NCBI GenBank assembly: GCA_017630455.1
Contig: JAGBVG010000048.1
Span: forward strand, 1 to 64,000
Source of the DNA: Alistipes sp.
Lineage (GTDB): Bacteria > Bacteroidota > Bacteroidia > Bacteroidales > Rikenellaceae
Direction of reading: 5' to 3'
DNA: 64,000 bases
In this document: piece by piece, positions 34,602 through 44,146 of the stretch
Numbering within the stretch: position 1 is the first letter of the stretch
Layout of the letters: each line of letters starts with the position of its first letter
Position numbers and translations under genes: made by a program
Notes under the pieces: generated by a model
Databases searched by the model: none
Seen by the model: only the letters and a program-made list of their open reading frames with translations
Told to the model about the DNA's origin: nothing

Positions 34602-35120
34602 CTATTTAAATATGTCTATAACAACACGCTCCTCCAATCGAAGAATCTCATCCACCCTCGCCATCATCTTACACGATAGCACAGGGCAGCCGAAGCTACC
34701 TACCGTAGAGAGAGGAAATATCGGAAAGGAGGTGGTATACTCCCAGCCGTGAAGCACCACGCAGCGTGAGCGGAGGTTGGAGTTCGTAGCATCAAGACCG
34801 TCGAGCCTATATGCCACGCCATAGCGACCCTCATAACGCTCGGCAACCACAGCACGACCCTCACTCGAGAGGTGCGAGCCATCCTCATTCGAGAGACGCG
34901 CGTAGGCAGAGCGGACGTGCGACCTCTGTGCACCACTGCCGTGACTAACAGGCGCGATAAGCATAGGCTCGTTGCGCTCCATATCCCACACCACGAAGCG
35001 ATTTCTACCCGAGTGGCGCGACAGGTCTACAAACATCGCCACACGGGTGTTATAACCCTCACGCGCACAAAACTCCCTGAGCACCACGGCACGCTCCACC
35101 ACCCTACTTTGCAAGCTCAT
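34602..35120 (-). CDS. Murein L,D-transpeptidase catalytic-domain-like protein
   Basis: The 172-aa protein resembles the YkuD_2-type L,D-transpeptidase family: RFVVWDMERNEPMLIAPVSHG, then EDGSHLSSEGRAVV, RYGVAYRLDGLD, the conserved His in VVLHGWEY and the catalytic Cys in STVGSFGCPVLS. No signal peptide is visible, which is odd for a periplasmic cell-wall enzyme. The true start might lie upstream, or the protein is cytosolic or non-classical. Its ATG overlaps the 3' end of the sirtuin gene by 17 nt. Structured element B begins at its stop codon. Confidence 0.78.
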   Translation of the reverse strand: MSLQSRVVERAVVLREFCAREGYNTRVAMFVDLSRHSGRNRFVVWDMERNEPMLIAPVSHGSGAQRSHVRSAYARLSNEDGSHLSSEGRAVVAERYEGRYGVAYRLDGLDATNSNLRSRCVVLHGWEYTTSFPIFPLSTVGSFGCPVLSCKMMARVDEILRLEERVVIDIFK

Positions 35121-35811
35121 CTCTCAGCTGCTCTATAAGTTGCGGAACACCCACTGCGCCACGCTCCTTGATATGCGTAAGCGGATTGCGAATCATAGCA
35201 GTATCGGGCGCTCCAGGGTCTACCAAGTAGATAGGCACCTGACGATCACGAACATAGTACACCAACGATGCTGCAGGGTATACAGCAAGCGACGTACCCA
35301 CGACAATGAGAATATCCGCCGAGGCAACAATCTGGCACGCGGCATCGAACATCGGTACCGACTCACCAAAGAATACGATATGTGGACGCAAGAGCGCACC
35401 ATCCTCGCCACGCGCATCTAAATCCTGCTCCCAGCCGTCGTTTATATCATAGATAAGCCCTGGGTTACGCTCCGAGCGCAACTTCATAAGCTCGCCGTGG
35501 AGATGCAGAACTCGCGTAGAGCCCGCCTGCTCGTGGAGATTATCCACATTCTGCGTCACGACACACACATCGGCCCACTGCTCCATCTCGGCAATGGCGA
35601 TATGCCCTGCGTTAGGCTTCTTGGTGAGCGACTCCCTGCGGCGCATATTGTAGAACTCGATAACCTGAGCGCGGTTATTTTTCAATGCCTCGGGGGTACA
35701 CACATCCTCGATACGGTAGTTTGCCCAGAGGCCATCCGAATCACGGAACGTAGAGATACCGCTATCGGCACTCACACCCGCACCCGTGAAAACAACAATT
35801 CGCTTTTTCAT
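35104..35811 (-). CDS. cobB: NAD-dependent protein deacylase, sirtuin family
   Basis: The 235-aa class III sirtuin begins VVFTGAGVSADSGISTFRD (NAD-binding). It has TQNVDNLHEQAG with the catalytic His in HLHGELM, and PHIVFFGESVP. The zinc-binding Cys pairs expected between HG and PHIVFFGE are absent; the segment reads MKLRSERNPGLIYDINDGWE. It is therefore a zinc-less type, as in some bacterial CobB-like proteins. Removal of acyl groups from lysines, consuming NAD, is the family reaction. The ATG at 35811 is chosen over a TTG at 35820. It is translationally coupled to the transpeptidase-like gene. Confidence 0.9.
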   Translation of the reverse strand: MKKRIVVFTGAGVSADSGISTFRDSDGLWANYRIEDVCTPEALKNNRAQVIEFYNMRRRESLTKKPNAGHIAIAEMEQWADVCVVTQNVDNLHEQAGSTRVLHLHGELMKLRSERNPGLIYDINDGWEQDLDARGEDGALLRPHIVFFGESVPMFDAACQIVASADILIVVGTSLAVYPAASLVYYVRDRQVPIYLVDPGAPDTAMIRNPLTHIKERGAVGVPQLIEQLRDELAK

Positions 35812-35831
35812 ATCTCTCAATTTTACTCCCC

Positions 35832-35839
35832 CAAAGTTA
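35832..35839 (-). promoter_or_regulatory. Promoter -7 box of the cobB operon
   Basis: The minus strand TAACTTTG fits TAnnTTTG, 20 nt before the start codon. Confidence 0.5.
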
Positions 35840-35889
35840 CAAAATATTATACAAATACTCTATTGTTGCTCGTTTTTTATCGGCTGAGG

Positions 35890-35920
35890 TTGTCACTTTT
35901 AACTAAAAGCACTACCTTTG
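35890..35920 (+). promoter_or_regulatory. Promoter of the dicarboxylate symporter gene
   Basis: TTG, 20 nt and TACCTTTG, 23 nt upstream of the ATG at 35944. Confidence 0.7.
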
Positions 35921-35943
35921 TCGCAAATGTAACTATTTAACAG

Positions 35944-37167
35944 ATGAAAAAGGCTCTCAAAAATCTTGGTTTATGGATAATCATTGCGATGATTATCGGT
36001 ATTATCGTTGGTATAGCAATGGGTCCGGATGCTTCGGTATTCAAGCCTCTCGGCGACCTATTTATCCAACTCATTAAGATGCTCGTTGTACCACTCGTAT
36101 TGGTATCGATCATCAGCGGTGCTGCGGCACTCGGCGAGACAAAGTCGGCAGGTAAGATCGGTTTTATAAGTATCGGCTTTATGCTCGTTACCACAGCCAT
36201 CTCAATTGTTGTTGCTTTGGTGCTTGGCGAGATGTTCCAGCCAGGAGCTTCGATCGACCAGTCAACCGTGGCTACCCTTGCCGAGGGTTATGAGGTGGCA
36301 CAGCAGACCGCACCAGCACCTATGGGCTTCTGGGATACGGTTATTGGTATGATTCCTGCCAATCCTATCGCGGCTTTGACAGAGGGTAATATCCTCCAAA
36401 TCATCATCTTCGGTCTTTTCTTTGGTTTCGGAGTTTCTGCCCTTGAGCGTGAGAAGCGCACCAAGATCTCTAACGGATTGAATATGATTCTCGATGCGCT
36501 GATATGGTGTATCGGCAAGGTGATGCTCGTTGCGCCATTTGGTGTATTCGGTCTTATCGCCGACGCTACGGGCACCTTCGGCTTCGAGATTTTGTTGCAG
36601 GTGGCAAACGTACTCTGGATCGACATCCTCGCCATCGCCATCATCGGTCTCGGCTTATACCCTATGTGCGTATCACTCTTCTCACGTGTGAAGCTTAGTG
36701 ACTACTTCCGCGCTATGGTCAAGCCTCAGATTGTATCGTTCTCGACAGCATCGTCACTCGCCACACTGCCTGTGAATATGAGTGCGTGTGACGAGATGGG
36801 CATCTCGAAGCAGACTTCGGGCTTCGTGCTTCCTCTCGGTGCGACAATCAATATGGCGGGTAACGCTATCTACTACGCCCTCCTTGCGGTCTTCTTCGCA
36901 CAGTTCTACGGCATCGACCTACAGATGGCCGACTACGTCTCGATAACCATCGTATGCACCCTCGGTGCTATTGGTCAGGCTGGTGTTCCAGGCCCTACGC
37001 TCCTTGCCGCAGCGGTACTCGTAGCAGCAGGCATCCCTCTCGAGGGTCTGCCACTCTTCTATGCCCTCGACCGAATCTTTGATATGATGCGTACAACGCT
37101 CAACATCACTGGCGATGCTGCCTGCGCCGCAGTTGTCGACCGCTTCGTGAAGGAGGAGCAAGAGTAG
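35944..37167 (+). CDS. Dicarboxylate/amino acid:cation symporter (DAACS family)
   Basis: The 407-aa inner-membrane carrier has eight hydrophobic helices plus two re-entrant hairpins typical of GltPh/DctA. Visible motifs are FIQLIKMLVVPLVLVSIISG, the Ser-rich hairpin FSTASSLATLPVN, the NMAGN-like cation site ATINMAGNAIYYAL, and AGVPGPTLLAAAVLVAAGIP. Substrate is glutamate, aspartate or a C4-dicarboxylate; sequence alone does not separate these. It has its own consensus promoter. The next gene lies 48 nt downstream across an inverted repeat. Confidence 0.93.
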   Translation: MKKALKNLGLWIIIAMIIGIIVGIAMGPDASVFKPLGDLFIQLIKMLVVPLVLVSIISGAAALGETKSAGKIGFISIGFMLVTTAISIVVALVLGEMFQPGASIDQSTVATLAEGYEVAQQTAPAPMGFWDTVIGMIPANPIAALTEGNILQIIIFGLFFGFGVSALEREKRTKISNGLNMILDALIWCIGKVMLVAPFGVFGLIADATGTFGFEILLQVANVLWIDILAIAIIGLGLYPMCVSLFSRVKLSDYFRAMVKPQIVSFSTASSLATLPVNMSACDEMGISKQTSGFVLPLGATINMAGNAIYYALLAVFFAQFYGIDLQMADYVSITIVCTLGAIGQAGVPGPTLLAAAVLVAAGIPLEGLPLFYALDRIFDMMRTTLNITGDAACAAVVDRFVKEEQE

Positions 37168-37187
37168 CGATATCGTGGTATAATAAT

Positions 37188-37225
37188 TGCGTCTCATAGA
37201 GTAAACACATATTCTATGAGACGCA
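37188..37225 (+). promoter_or_regulatory. Perfect 13-bp hairpin burying the start codon of the DUF4251 gene
   Basis: TGCGTCTCATAGA (37188-37200) is exactly complementary to TCTATGAGACGCA (37213-37225), with a 12-nt loop. The ATG (37216-37218) is inside the right arm, so folding would hide it from ribosomes. There is no T tract, which argues against a plain terminator for the symporter gene. Confidence 0.65.
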
Positions 37226-37773
37226 TCTATTTTATCTTTGCCACACTCGCAATCGTAGCGATGGGCATAACAGCAACAATCGTAGCGCAGAGTGACGACA
37301 AGGCTGCCAAGAAGGCACAGCACACCGCAGCACAGAATCTACGCCAGCAGCATCGTGCAGAGCGTATGGCGGCATACGAGAAATATCTCGACTCGCTTGT
37401 TATGTCGCACAACTTCAGATTTATACCTCAGACCATACAGCAGCTTCCGGCGGGTATGATGCGTAACCTCGCAAATCCCGCCTACGAGGTTGTGATACGC
37501 AACGAGGATGTCGACGTGTGTATCCCCTACATCAAGGGTCTCACACCGCCCTACTACCCTGTGGTATTCAACTACGTACTCCCCTACGTGTCGGGCTACA
37601 CCGCCGAGCAGGCTTCCGACGGGTGGAACGTAACATTCAGCACCACAATGTTTTCATCCACCGACTACACCTTCCACCTCGAGATTAACTCTCACTATGG
37701 CGGCGCAATGCTCACCATAAGCTCGCCATTCTACAACTCGGTGCAGTACACCGGAAACGTAATGGGAATATAA
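37216..37773 (+). CDS. DUF4251-family exported protein
   Basis: The 185-aa protein has an N-terminal signal peptide (MRRIYFIFATLAIVAMGITA), a charged Lys/Gln/Arg-rich segment (KAAKKAQHTAAQNLRQQHRA), then a beta-rich domain like DUF4251 (FRFIPQTIQQLPAG, YPVVFNYVLPYVSGY, STDYTFHLEINSHYGGAMLTISSPFYNSVQYTG given here only in part). This family is common in Bacteroidales periplasms and has no known function. The start codon is the right arm of a perfect hairpin (37188-37225). No promoter is seen between it and the upstream symporter gene. Confidence 0.82.
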   Translation: MRRIYFIFATLAIVAMGITATIVAQSDDKAAKKAQHTAAQNLRQQHRAERMAAYEKYLDSLVMSHNFRFIPQTIQQLPAGMMRNLANPAYEVVIRNEDVDVCIPYIKGLTPPYYPVVFNYVLPYVSGYTAEQASDGWNVTFSTTMFSSTDYTFHLEINSHYGGAMLTISSPFYNSVQYTGNVMGI

Positions 37774-37803
37774 GCAAAGGGGAAAGGGAAGTAGTTTACC
37801 ATT

Positions 37804-37912
37804 TATGTCATTCTGAGCGTAGTGAAACGAAGTCGAAGAATCTCCTTGTTGCCCACTAAATATCAGTGTGTTGCATATCAGGAGATCCTTCGACTACGCT
37901 CAGGATGACATA
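37804..37912. repeat. Long inverted repeat of the TGTCATyCTGAGCG type
   Basis: The left unit (37804-37846) and the right unit (37878-37912, inverted) match over about 33 positions, apart from an 8-nt insertion in the left unit and a few mismatches. The unit sequence TGTCATCCTGAGCG...GTCGAAGGATCTC is a dispersed intergenic repeat that I recall from many bacterial genomes. It lies between the convergent DUF4251 gene and uvrA and could act as a terminator hairpin. Confidence 0.75.
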
Positions 37913-37971
37913 CTACTATACTCGTGCGATGCACTCCCTACTTTTCACCTTTCACCTCTCCCTTTTCACCT

Positions 37972-40791
37972 CTAATGTAGCACCTGCTTAAGATAGTGTC
38001 CTGTATAACTCTCAGGGGTATTGGCGATGGTTTCGGGCGTACCCTCGGCAACCACCATACCGCCATCACGGCCACCCTCGGGACCCATATCTATAATCCA
38101 GTCGGCAACCTTGATAACATCTAAGTTATGCTCGATGACTATCGCCGTGTTGCCGCAATCCACAAGGCGGTTTATAACACCCAACAACTGACGAATATCC
38201 TCGAAATGGAGACCCGTAGTAGGCTCGTCAAGGATATAGAGCGTGCGTCCCGTATCGCGCTTCGAGAGCTCCGTGGCGAGTTTTATACGCTGCGACTCTC
38301 CTCCCGAAAGCGTGGTGCAGGGCTGTCCCAAGGTGAGATATCCCAAGCCCACCTCCTGAATAGCACGTAGCTTCTGATATATCGAGGGGATATGCTCGAA
38401 GAACTCCACAGCCATATTGATGGTCATATTCAGCACATCGTTGATGCTCTTACCCTTATACTTCACCTCCAAGGTCTCGCGGTTGTAGCGATTGCCGCCA
38501 CACGCCCTACATTTCACATAGACATCGGGCAGGAAGTTCATCTCTATAGTCTGAAAACCCGCACCTCGACACTCCTCACAGCGACCACCCTTGACATTAA
38601 ATGAGAAGCGTCCCGCCTTATAGCCACGAATCTGCGCATCGGGCGTCATCTCAAAGAGTTTGCGGATGTCGGCAAAGAGATTGGTGTATGTAGCGGGGTT
38701 GCTACGTGGCGTACGGCCGATGGGCGACTGATCGACAACAACGAGTTTGTCGATATGCTCCAACCCCTCGATAGCCTCATACTTAAGTGGCTGGTCGTAG
38801 GAGCGATATAGATGGCGTGAGAGGATAGGTCTTAGCGTGCCGTTTATGAGCGACGACTTACCCGAACCCGATACTCCCGTGACGCATACGAATTTTCCGA
38901 GCGGGATTCTCACATCCACACCCTTCAGATTGTGTCCCGAAGCACCACGCAACGTAAGGTACTCACCACTACCCTCGCGCAACGTCTCGGGAATCTCAAT
39001 CCTTCGGCGACCCGTAAGATAGTCCGCCGTGATGCTGTCGCTACTGCAGATATCCTCGAATGTTCCCGCAGCGACAATCTTTCCGCCACGGCGACCAGCC
39101 AAAGGACCTACATCGACGATATAATCCGCCTCGCGCATCATATCCTCGTCGTGCTCCACAACAACAACCGAGTTACCCGCATCGCGCAGCGACTTGAGGC
39201 TATCTATAAGTTTGCGATTATCCCTCTGGTGGAGTCCAATGCTCGGTTCATCGAGGATATACAACACATTGACAAGCTTAGAGCCAATCTGCGTAGCAAG
39301 ACGTATGCGCTGCGCCTCACCGCCCGAAATGGTACGCGATGCGCGCGACAACGACAGATATCCCAATCCTACATCCACAAGGAATCCTGTGCGCTCGCGA
39401 ATCTCCTTGATGATATCACGCGCGATGGTGCGCTCCTTATCGTTCAAGCACTCCTCGACACCCGCAATCCACGCCTGGAACTCGAGGATGGACATTGCCG
39501 ACACCTCGGCGATATTCATATCTCCAATACGGAAGTGGAGCGCCTCATCCTTCAACCTCGAGCCTCCACACTTAGGACAATTCTCCATAACGAGGAACTG
39601 CTCGCGCCACTTCTCACCACGCTTCGACTCCTCATCGACGTTGCGCATAAGCCACTCCGAGAGTCCCATCCACTGACACATTGTGTTACCGCCACTGAGC
39701 GAGAACTCCGACGTGTTGATGGTCATAGGCTCGGCATCGCCATAGAGGATTACGTTCATAGCCTCGGTGGAGAGGGTATCGACAGGATCGTCGAGCGAGA
39801 AGTCGTGACGGCGTCCCAGCACCTCCAACATCGCAAAGAGCATATTGTTACGATGCTTACCCAGCGGCTCTATACCTCCCTCACGCAGCGACAACGTGCC
39901 ATCGGGGGCAATCTTACGGATATCAAACACCGCACGCTCACCCAAACCATTACACTCTGGGCAGGCGCCCTTTGGCGAGTTGAACGAGAAGGTATGTGGC
40001 TGTGGCTCCTCGAAGGCCTCGCCCGTAGTAGGACACATCAGATTTCGAGAGTAGTAACGTACACCCTCGGTAGCATAGTCGTAGAGCATCATCGTACCCT
40101 TACCCTGACGCATCGCCTCACCCAGCGATGTCATCATACGCTCACGGTGTGCATCACCCACCACAAGGCGGTCGACAACCAAATCTATCGTATGAATCTT
40201 ATATCGGTCGAGCTTCATACCTGGCGAAATCTCACGTATCTCACCATCAATGCGGGCATAGATATATCCCTTGCGCGACATAGTCTCAAAGAGCTCCCTA
40301 TAATGGCCCTTACGTCCCTTAACCACAGGGGCAAGGAACGCCACACGACGACCATCGAAGCCCTCTATCATAAGGTTGCATATCTGCTCGTCGCTATAAC
40401 GCACCATAAGTTCACCCGTATATGGTGAGTAGGCACGCGACGCACGAGCGTACAACAATCGAAGGAAGTCGTTAATCTCGGTTACAGTACCCACCGTCGA
40501 ACGTGGGTTCTTATTTGTTGTCTTCTGCTCGATAGCCACAACAGGGCTGAGGCCCGTGATGTGGTCCACATCGGGGCGCTCCATATTTCCTACGAACTGA
40601 CGTGCGTAGGCCGACAAGGTCTCCATATATCGGCGCTGACCCTCAGCATAGATGGTATCGAAGGCGAGTGACGACTTGCCCGACCCCGAGAGTCCCGTGA
40701 TGACGACAAGAGAGTCACGCGGGATGGCGACATCCACATTCTTGAGATTGTGGACACGCGCACCTATAACCTCTATCTGCTTCTTAGCCAT
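37972..40791 (-). CDS. uvrA: Excinuclease ABC subunit A
   Basis: UvrA recognises DNA damage for nucleotide excision repair. The 939-aa protein has two ABC ATPase modules: Walker [15 protein letters not shown] near residue 33 and [14 protein letters not shown] near residue 635. Signatures are [19 protein letters not shown] and [16 protein letters not shown]. Zinc modules include ACPECNGLG and [13 protein letters not shown]...[10 protein letters not shown]. It is the last gene of a minus-strand operon after the TSUP transporter (6 nt). UvrB and UvrC are not in the window. Confidence 0.97.
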   Translation of the reverse strand: MAKKQIEVIGARVHNLKNVDVAIPRDSLVVITGLSGSGKSSLAFDTIYAEGQRRYMETLSAYARQFVGNMERPDVDHITGLSPVVAIEQKTTNKNPRSTVGTVTEINDFLRLLYARASRAYSPYTGELMVRYSDEQICNLMIEGFDGRRVAFLAPVVKGRKGHYRELFETMSRKGYIYARIDGEIREISPGMKLDRYKIHTIDLVVDRLVVGDAHRERMMTSLGEAMRQGKGTMMLYDYATEGVRYYSRNLMCPTTGEAFEEPQPHTFSFNSPKGACPECNGLGERAVFDIRKIAPDGTLSLREGGIEPLGKHRNNMLFAMLEVLGRRHDFSLDDPVDTLSTEAMNVILYGDAEPMTINTSEFSLSGGNTMCQWMGLSEWLMRNVDEESKRGEKWREQFLVMENCPKCGGSRLKDEALHFRIGDMNIAEVSAMSILEFQAWIAGVEECLNDKERTIARDIIKEIRERTGFLVDVGLGYLSLSRASRTISGGEAQRIRLATQIGSKLVNVLYILDEPSIGLHQRDNRKLIDSLKSLRDAGNSVVVVEHDEDMMREADYIVDVGPLAGRRGGKIVAAGTFEDICSSDSITADYLTGRRRIEIPETLREGSGEYLTLRGASGHNLKGVDVRIPLGKFVCVTGVSGSGKSSLINGTLRPILSRHLYRSYDQPLKYEAIEGLEHIDKLVVVDQSPIGRTPRSNPATYTNLFADIRKLFEMTPDAQIRGYKAGRFSFNVKGGRCEECRGAGFQTIEMNFLPDVYVKCRACGGNRYNRETLEVKYKGKSINDVLNMTINMAVEFFEHIPSIYQKLRAIQEVGLGYLTLGQPCTTLSGGESQRIKLATELSKRDTGRTLYILDEPTTGLHFEDIRQLLGVINRLVDCGNTAIVIEHNLDVIKVADWIIDMGPEGGRDGGMVVAEGTPETIANTPESYTGHYLKQVLH

Positions 40792-40797
40792 ACCCCA

Positions 40798-41574
40798 CTA
40801 CAACAATTGCGACAATATCGTCTGGAGCGAGATCCACCCCATAAGGTCAATAAAGAATACCACGATGATAAAGAGCGTGAACCAGCGCACAAACTTCACA
40901 CCCCAGTTCATCGCCCAATGCGATGCCATAACCGCACCCACTATATTTCCTGCGCCGTGCAATAAGCCCGCCATCCACTCTACCTGACCGTTGTAGATGA
41001 ACACCGCAAGGGCAAAGGGCGTGGATAGGAAGATAACAAAGCCCTTTATTACATTGGCCGTGACGATATCCAAATCCATAGACCATATCGTGATGGCAAG
41101 GATCAGAAAGCCAAGACCGATATAGATATATCCGCCATAGAAGCCTATGATGAAGAACCAAACATAGTGCCACCACTTGATATTAAGGCCGTGGCCACCC
41201 GAAACCTGCTGCTTATCCTTACCCAAGATGAGATATATGAGGATGATGGCAAGCACCGCGCTGAGACATATCTTAAACACCGACTCACTCACCTCCGTAG
41301 CCACCAAAGCTCCAAAGATATTACCAACGATAGCAGGAATAGAGAGCAGCACGCCACTCCTCAGATGCAACATTCCCTTACGCAGGAACGACACCGTAGC
41401 CGACAGGTTCTGCAGCAGCACCGCGATACGATTTGTTCCGTTGGCAATACCGATAGGCATACCCATAGCCATAAACAGTGACATCGTAATAACCGAGCCA
41501 CCGCCACCAAGCGTATTGATAATACCAACAATAACTCCCGACACGAGGAGCAAAACAATCTCATTAACACTCAT
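40798..41574 (-). CDS. TSUP (TauE/SafE) family membrane transporter
   Basis: The 258-aa integral membrane protein has about eight helices in two related halves. The family start [19 protein letters not shown] is followed by [19 protein letters not shown]. The second half has [18 protein letters not shown] and [23 protein letters not shown] proteins export sulfite, sulfoacetate or other small anions; substrate unknown here. It lies between a nitrilase-like gene (7 nt) and uvrA (6 nt). Confidence 0.9.
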   Translation of the reverse strand: MSVNEIVLLLVSGVIVGIINTLGGGGSVITMSLFMAMGMPIGIANGTNRIAVLLQNLSATVSFLRKGMLHLRSGVLLSIPAIVGNIFGALVATEVSESVFKICLSAVLAIILIYLILGKDKQQVSGGHGLNIKWWHYVWFFIIGFYGGYIYIGLGFLILAITIWSMDLDIVTANVIKGFVIFLSTPFALAVFIYNGQVEWMAGLLHGAGNIVGAVMASHWAMNWGVKFVRWFTLFIIVVFFIDLMGWISLQTILSQLL

Positions 41575-41581
41575 ATTCTCA

Positions 41582-42337
41582 CTACTTTATTTCAAAATTA
41601 TCGGCATCCGCAGAGACATTAAACTTCTCCCTGAAATGCTGCAATGCCACAACATCCAACTCCACAATCGCGACACCCTCGCGCGATGCCATATCCACAA
41701 CATCACGACCGCAGTAATCCACAACTGCCGAGTCTCCCGAGTACTCCAAACCTGGCTCGCAACCTATGCGATTGACACCCACGGCGTATGCCTGATTCTC
41801 GATAGCCCTGGCACGAAGCAGCGTTCGCCACACCTCCCTACGTGGCTTGGGCCATAGGGCGACATAGAGTATCGCATCGTAGTCGCCACGCTGGCGGCTC
41901 CACACTGGAAAACGAAGGTCGTAGCAGACAGCCAGAAAGTATCTCACTCCGCGCCACGATACCACCTTACGCTCCGCACCCGCCTTATACCTCAGATGCT
42001 CGCCACCAACCGAAAATAAATGGTGCTTATCGTACCACTCCACGCCACCATCGGGCTTCACAAAATACATACGATTGTAGTGGTCATCACCCGCCTTCAC
42101 CGACACCGAGCCTACGATAGCGGCATCCATCTTTGCAGCCATACGCTGCATCCAGCAAAGCGTAGAGCCACAATCCGACACCCCCTCTGGCTCTGTGACA
42201 AAGCCCGTCTGGAACATCTCCGACAGCACCACGACATCGGCATCCACACCCTCGAGCATCTGCTCCAAGGCCTTCAAATTGGCATCGACATCTCGCCACG
42301 CGATATCGCGCTGAACTATAGCCACGCGCTGCTTCAT
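41582..42337 (-). CDS. Nitrilase-superfamily amidohydrolase (YafV/omega-amidase-like)
   Basis: The 251-aa protein carries the Glu-Lys-Cys triad of the C-N hydrolase fold: Glu in VVLSEMFQTGF near residue 43, Lys in WYDKHHLF near residue 105, and Cys in VCYDLRFPVWSR near residue 138. The set FQTGF plus DLRFPVW resembles omega-amidases of the YafV/Nit2 group, which hydrolyse alpha-ketoglutaramate-type amides. The exact substrate is inference. The ATG at 42337 overlaps the upstream stop by one base (TGATG), indicating re-initiation. Confidence 0.87.
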   Translation of the reverse strand: MKQRVAIVQRDIAWRDVDANLKALEQMLEGVDADVVVLSEMFQTGFVTEPEGVSDCGSTLCWMQRMAAKMDAAIVGSVSVKAGDDHYNRMYFVKPDGGVEWYDKHHLFSVGGEHLRYKAGAERKVVSWRGVRYFLAVCYDLRFPVWSRQRGDYDAILYVALWPKPRREVWRTLLRARAIENQAYAVGVNRIGCEPGLEYSGDSAVVDYCGRDVVDMASREGVAIVELDVVALQHFREKFNVSADADNFEIK

Positions 42338-43095
42338 CACTTAGTAGCTATATAAAAGAGGTCGAAACACCTCGGGTGAACATCCACAACCTTATAGTCC
42401 TCCATCTTAATACCCTCCGTAAGGCTCCTATTAGCACTATGGAGCTTGCGGCGGTTAAGACGATTCAAAATATCATACGGGATCTGCAGCAGCCAGCGCG
42501 GCAACCACCACTGCATACGCAACACATCGAAGCGCATAATACGACTTACCGACTCGCTATTCTTGGTATAGTACTCCCATACACGCTCATTACCCTCCAC
42601 GCCGCGCGCCACAACATCCGAGAACGCCGCGAGCAACGCTCCAAACTCCGATGCGGTATACTCCCTCACGTGCCACGGATTGCGCGTGAGCGACATAGGT
42701 TTGTTGGGCGTGCTGACAATGAACTTTCCTCCTGGCTTCAGCACTCTGAGCACCTCCGCGACAAAAGCTCTGTCATTGCGGATATGCTCGATAACCTGAA
42801 ACGACACCACATAGTCGAACGTATTGTCAGCAAACGGTAGCGGCGGCACCTTAGCCTCCACAAACTCGACACTTGCAGGCAACACACCCAACTCCTCGGA
42901 GCGGGTTTTATCAACAGTCGTGAAGTGCTCGGCAAAGGGGGCTATGATCTCCGCGCCATAACCCGTACCAGTACCAACCTCCAACACACGACCCGAGACC
43001 ATCTGCGACGCTGCGACATACGCCAGCCGCGAACGCTGGAATACGTAGTTGTCGCTAACATCGCGCGATACCCTCTCTGCGGTTTTGAGTGCCAT
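42337..43095 (-). CDS. Class I SAM-dependent methyltransferase
   Basis: The 252-aa protein has SAM motif I VLEVGTGTGYGAEI near residue 36, an acidic loop after strand 2, motif II-like FDYVVSFQVIEHI and motif III-like LRVLKPGGKFIVSTPN, as in the Methyltransf_11/UbiE-like group. The C-terminal part is rich in Arg and Trp (MRFDVLRMQWWLPRWLLQIP) and could contact a lipid or membrane. The substrate cannot be identified. It lies between cvfB (12 nt) and the nitrilase-like gene. Confidence 0.88.
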   Translation of the reverse strand: MALKTAERVSRDVSDNYVFQRSRLAYVAASQMVSGRVLEVGTGTGYGAEIIAPFAEHFTTVDKTRSEELGVLPASVEFVEAKVPPLPFADNTFDYVVSFQVIEHIRNDRAFVAEVLRVLKPGGKFIVSTPNKPMSLTRNPWHVREYTASEFGALLAAFSDVVARGVEGNERVWEYYTKNSESVSRIMRFDVLRMQWWLPRWLLQIPYDILNRLNRRKLHSANRSLTEGIKMEDYKVVDVHPRCFDLFYIATK

Positions 43096-43107
43096 TCTCT
43101 TACGATT

Positions 43108-43944
43108 TTACTTTATTACCTCGATGCCATACTCCGTCTGGCGCACCTTACCCTGCTTCAGAAGCATACCGAGTGCACGCTTAAAGACCTTCTTGCTCAT
43201 ACCCGTAAGACGCGCAACATCCTGGGGATCTGTCTTATCGTTCGCACTCAGAACGCCACCGTGAGCCTTAAGCAGAGCCTCGAGCTTCACAACCGAAGTC
43301 TCCACCTCTGCCAAGCCCGTCTGCTGGAGGCTGACGTCGATACGCATATCCTCCGTGATCTTACGAATCCAACCCTTGCAGCGGTCTCCGATGCGAATAG
43401 GACGGAAGAGCTGATTCTTATATATCATACCCCAGTGACGGTTGTTAAGCACAACGCGATAACCGATAGGTGTCTCGTATGCCACAAAGACATCCACCTC
43501 GTCGTTAACCTTCACCGTGAGAGTCTCATCGTTGTAGACAAACGGCTTTATCTTGTTGGTAGCCACGCAGCGTCCTGTACGCTCGTCGACATACATATAG
43601 ACCACGGTTCTCTGACCCGCTACGACACCACCCTGCTGATTACGATTAGGGAGAAAGAGATGCTTACCCGAGAGTCCCCAATCGAGGAACGCACCGTGAA
43701 TACTCTTATCCACAACCTTCAGCGCAGCAACCTCGCCAACCTTGATAAGTGGAGTTTCAGTAGAGGCCACAAGGCGATCCTCAGAGTCGTGATATACGAA
43801 CACCTCAACCTCGTCACCCTCCTTCATATCGAGGCGTGTGAAGCGATTTGGGAGCAACACCTCGTTGCCCTCGTCATCCCTAAGATATAGTCCGAAGTCG
43901 GATATTCGGCCCACGTGCAGTCTCTGTATCTCTCCTGTTCTCAT
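43108..43944 (-). CDS. cvfB: S1-like RNA-binding protein, CvfB family
   Basis: The 278-aa protein has tandem S1-type OB folds (LHVGRISDFGLYLRDDEGNE; VVDKSIHGAFLDWGLSGKHL; INDEVDVFVAYETPIGYRVV-like region) and a C-terminal winged helix (DPQDVARLTGMSKKVFKRAL, then GKVRQTEYGIEVI). This is the CvfB/YitL layout. Members bind RNA and affect virulence or stress gene expression in Firmicutes; the role in Bacteroidetes is unknown. It is first in the operon that ends with uvrA. A near-consensus -7 box TATCTTTA lies at 43988-43995. The ATG at 43944 is preferred over a TTG at 43953. Confidence 0.87.
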   Translation of the reverse strand: MRTGEIQRLHVGRISDFGLYLRDDEGNEVLLPNRFTRLDMKEGDEVEVFVYHDSEDRLVASTETPLIKVGEVAALKVVDKSIHGAFLDWGLSGKHLFLPNRNQQGGVVAGQRTVVYMYVDERTGRCVATNKIKPFVYNDETLTVKVNDEVDVFVAYETPIGYRVVLNNRHWGMIYKNQLFRPIRIGDRCKGWIRKITEDMRIDVSLQQTGLAEVETSVVKLEALLKAHGGVLSANDKTDPQDVARLTGMSKKVFKRALGMLLKQGKVRQTEYGIEVIK

Positions 43945-44068
43945 AGCTTGCAATGTTATTTCGTTGTACTAAATATGCTTTATCGGGTAAAGATACGAAT
44001 TTTCTCGCAGAAAACAAAATTATGCATTATTATTGGAGAATAAACACAAGGTTATACGGATATAGGAC

Positions 44069-44103
44069 AAAAAAAGAATAGGCTGTATAAAATCCATACA
44101 GCC
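44069..44103 (-). terminator. Terminator of the histone-like gene
   Basis: GGCTGTAT (44081-44088) pairs with ATACAGCC (44096-44103). On the minus strand it is followed by a T-rich tract (44069-44076). Confidence 0.8.
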
Positions 44104-44146
44104 CAATATTATGAGGCAGAATCGGCCTCTATAACGAACAAAGATA

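Noticed and set aside
38932-40428. 498-codon open frame on the plus strand opposite uvrA
   Set aside because: It lies fully inside uvrA, has no promoter or domain, and its Arg/Thr/His-rich composition is that of an antisense shadow.
42925-43890. 321-codon open frame opposite cvfB and the methyltransferase gene
   Set aside because: It spans two genuine minus-strand genes and the gap between them; no domain is visible.
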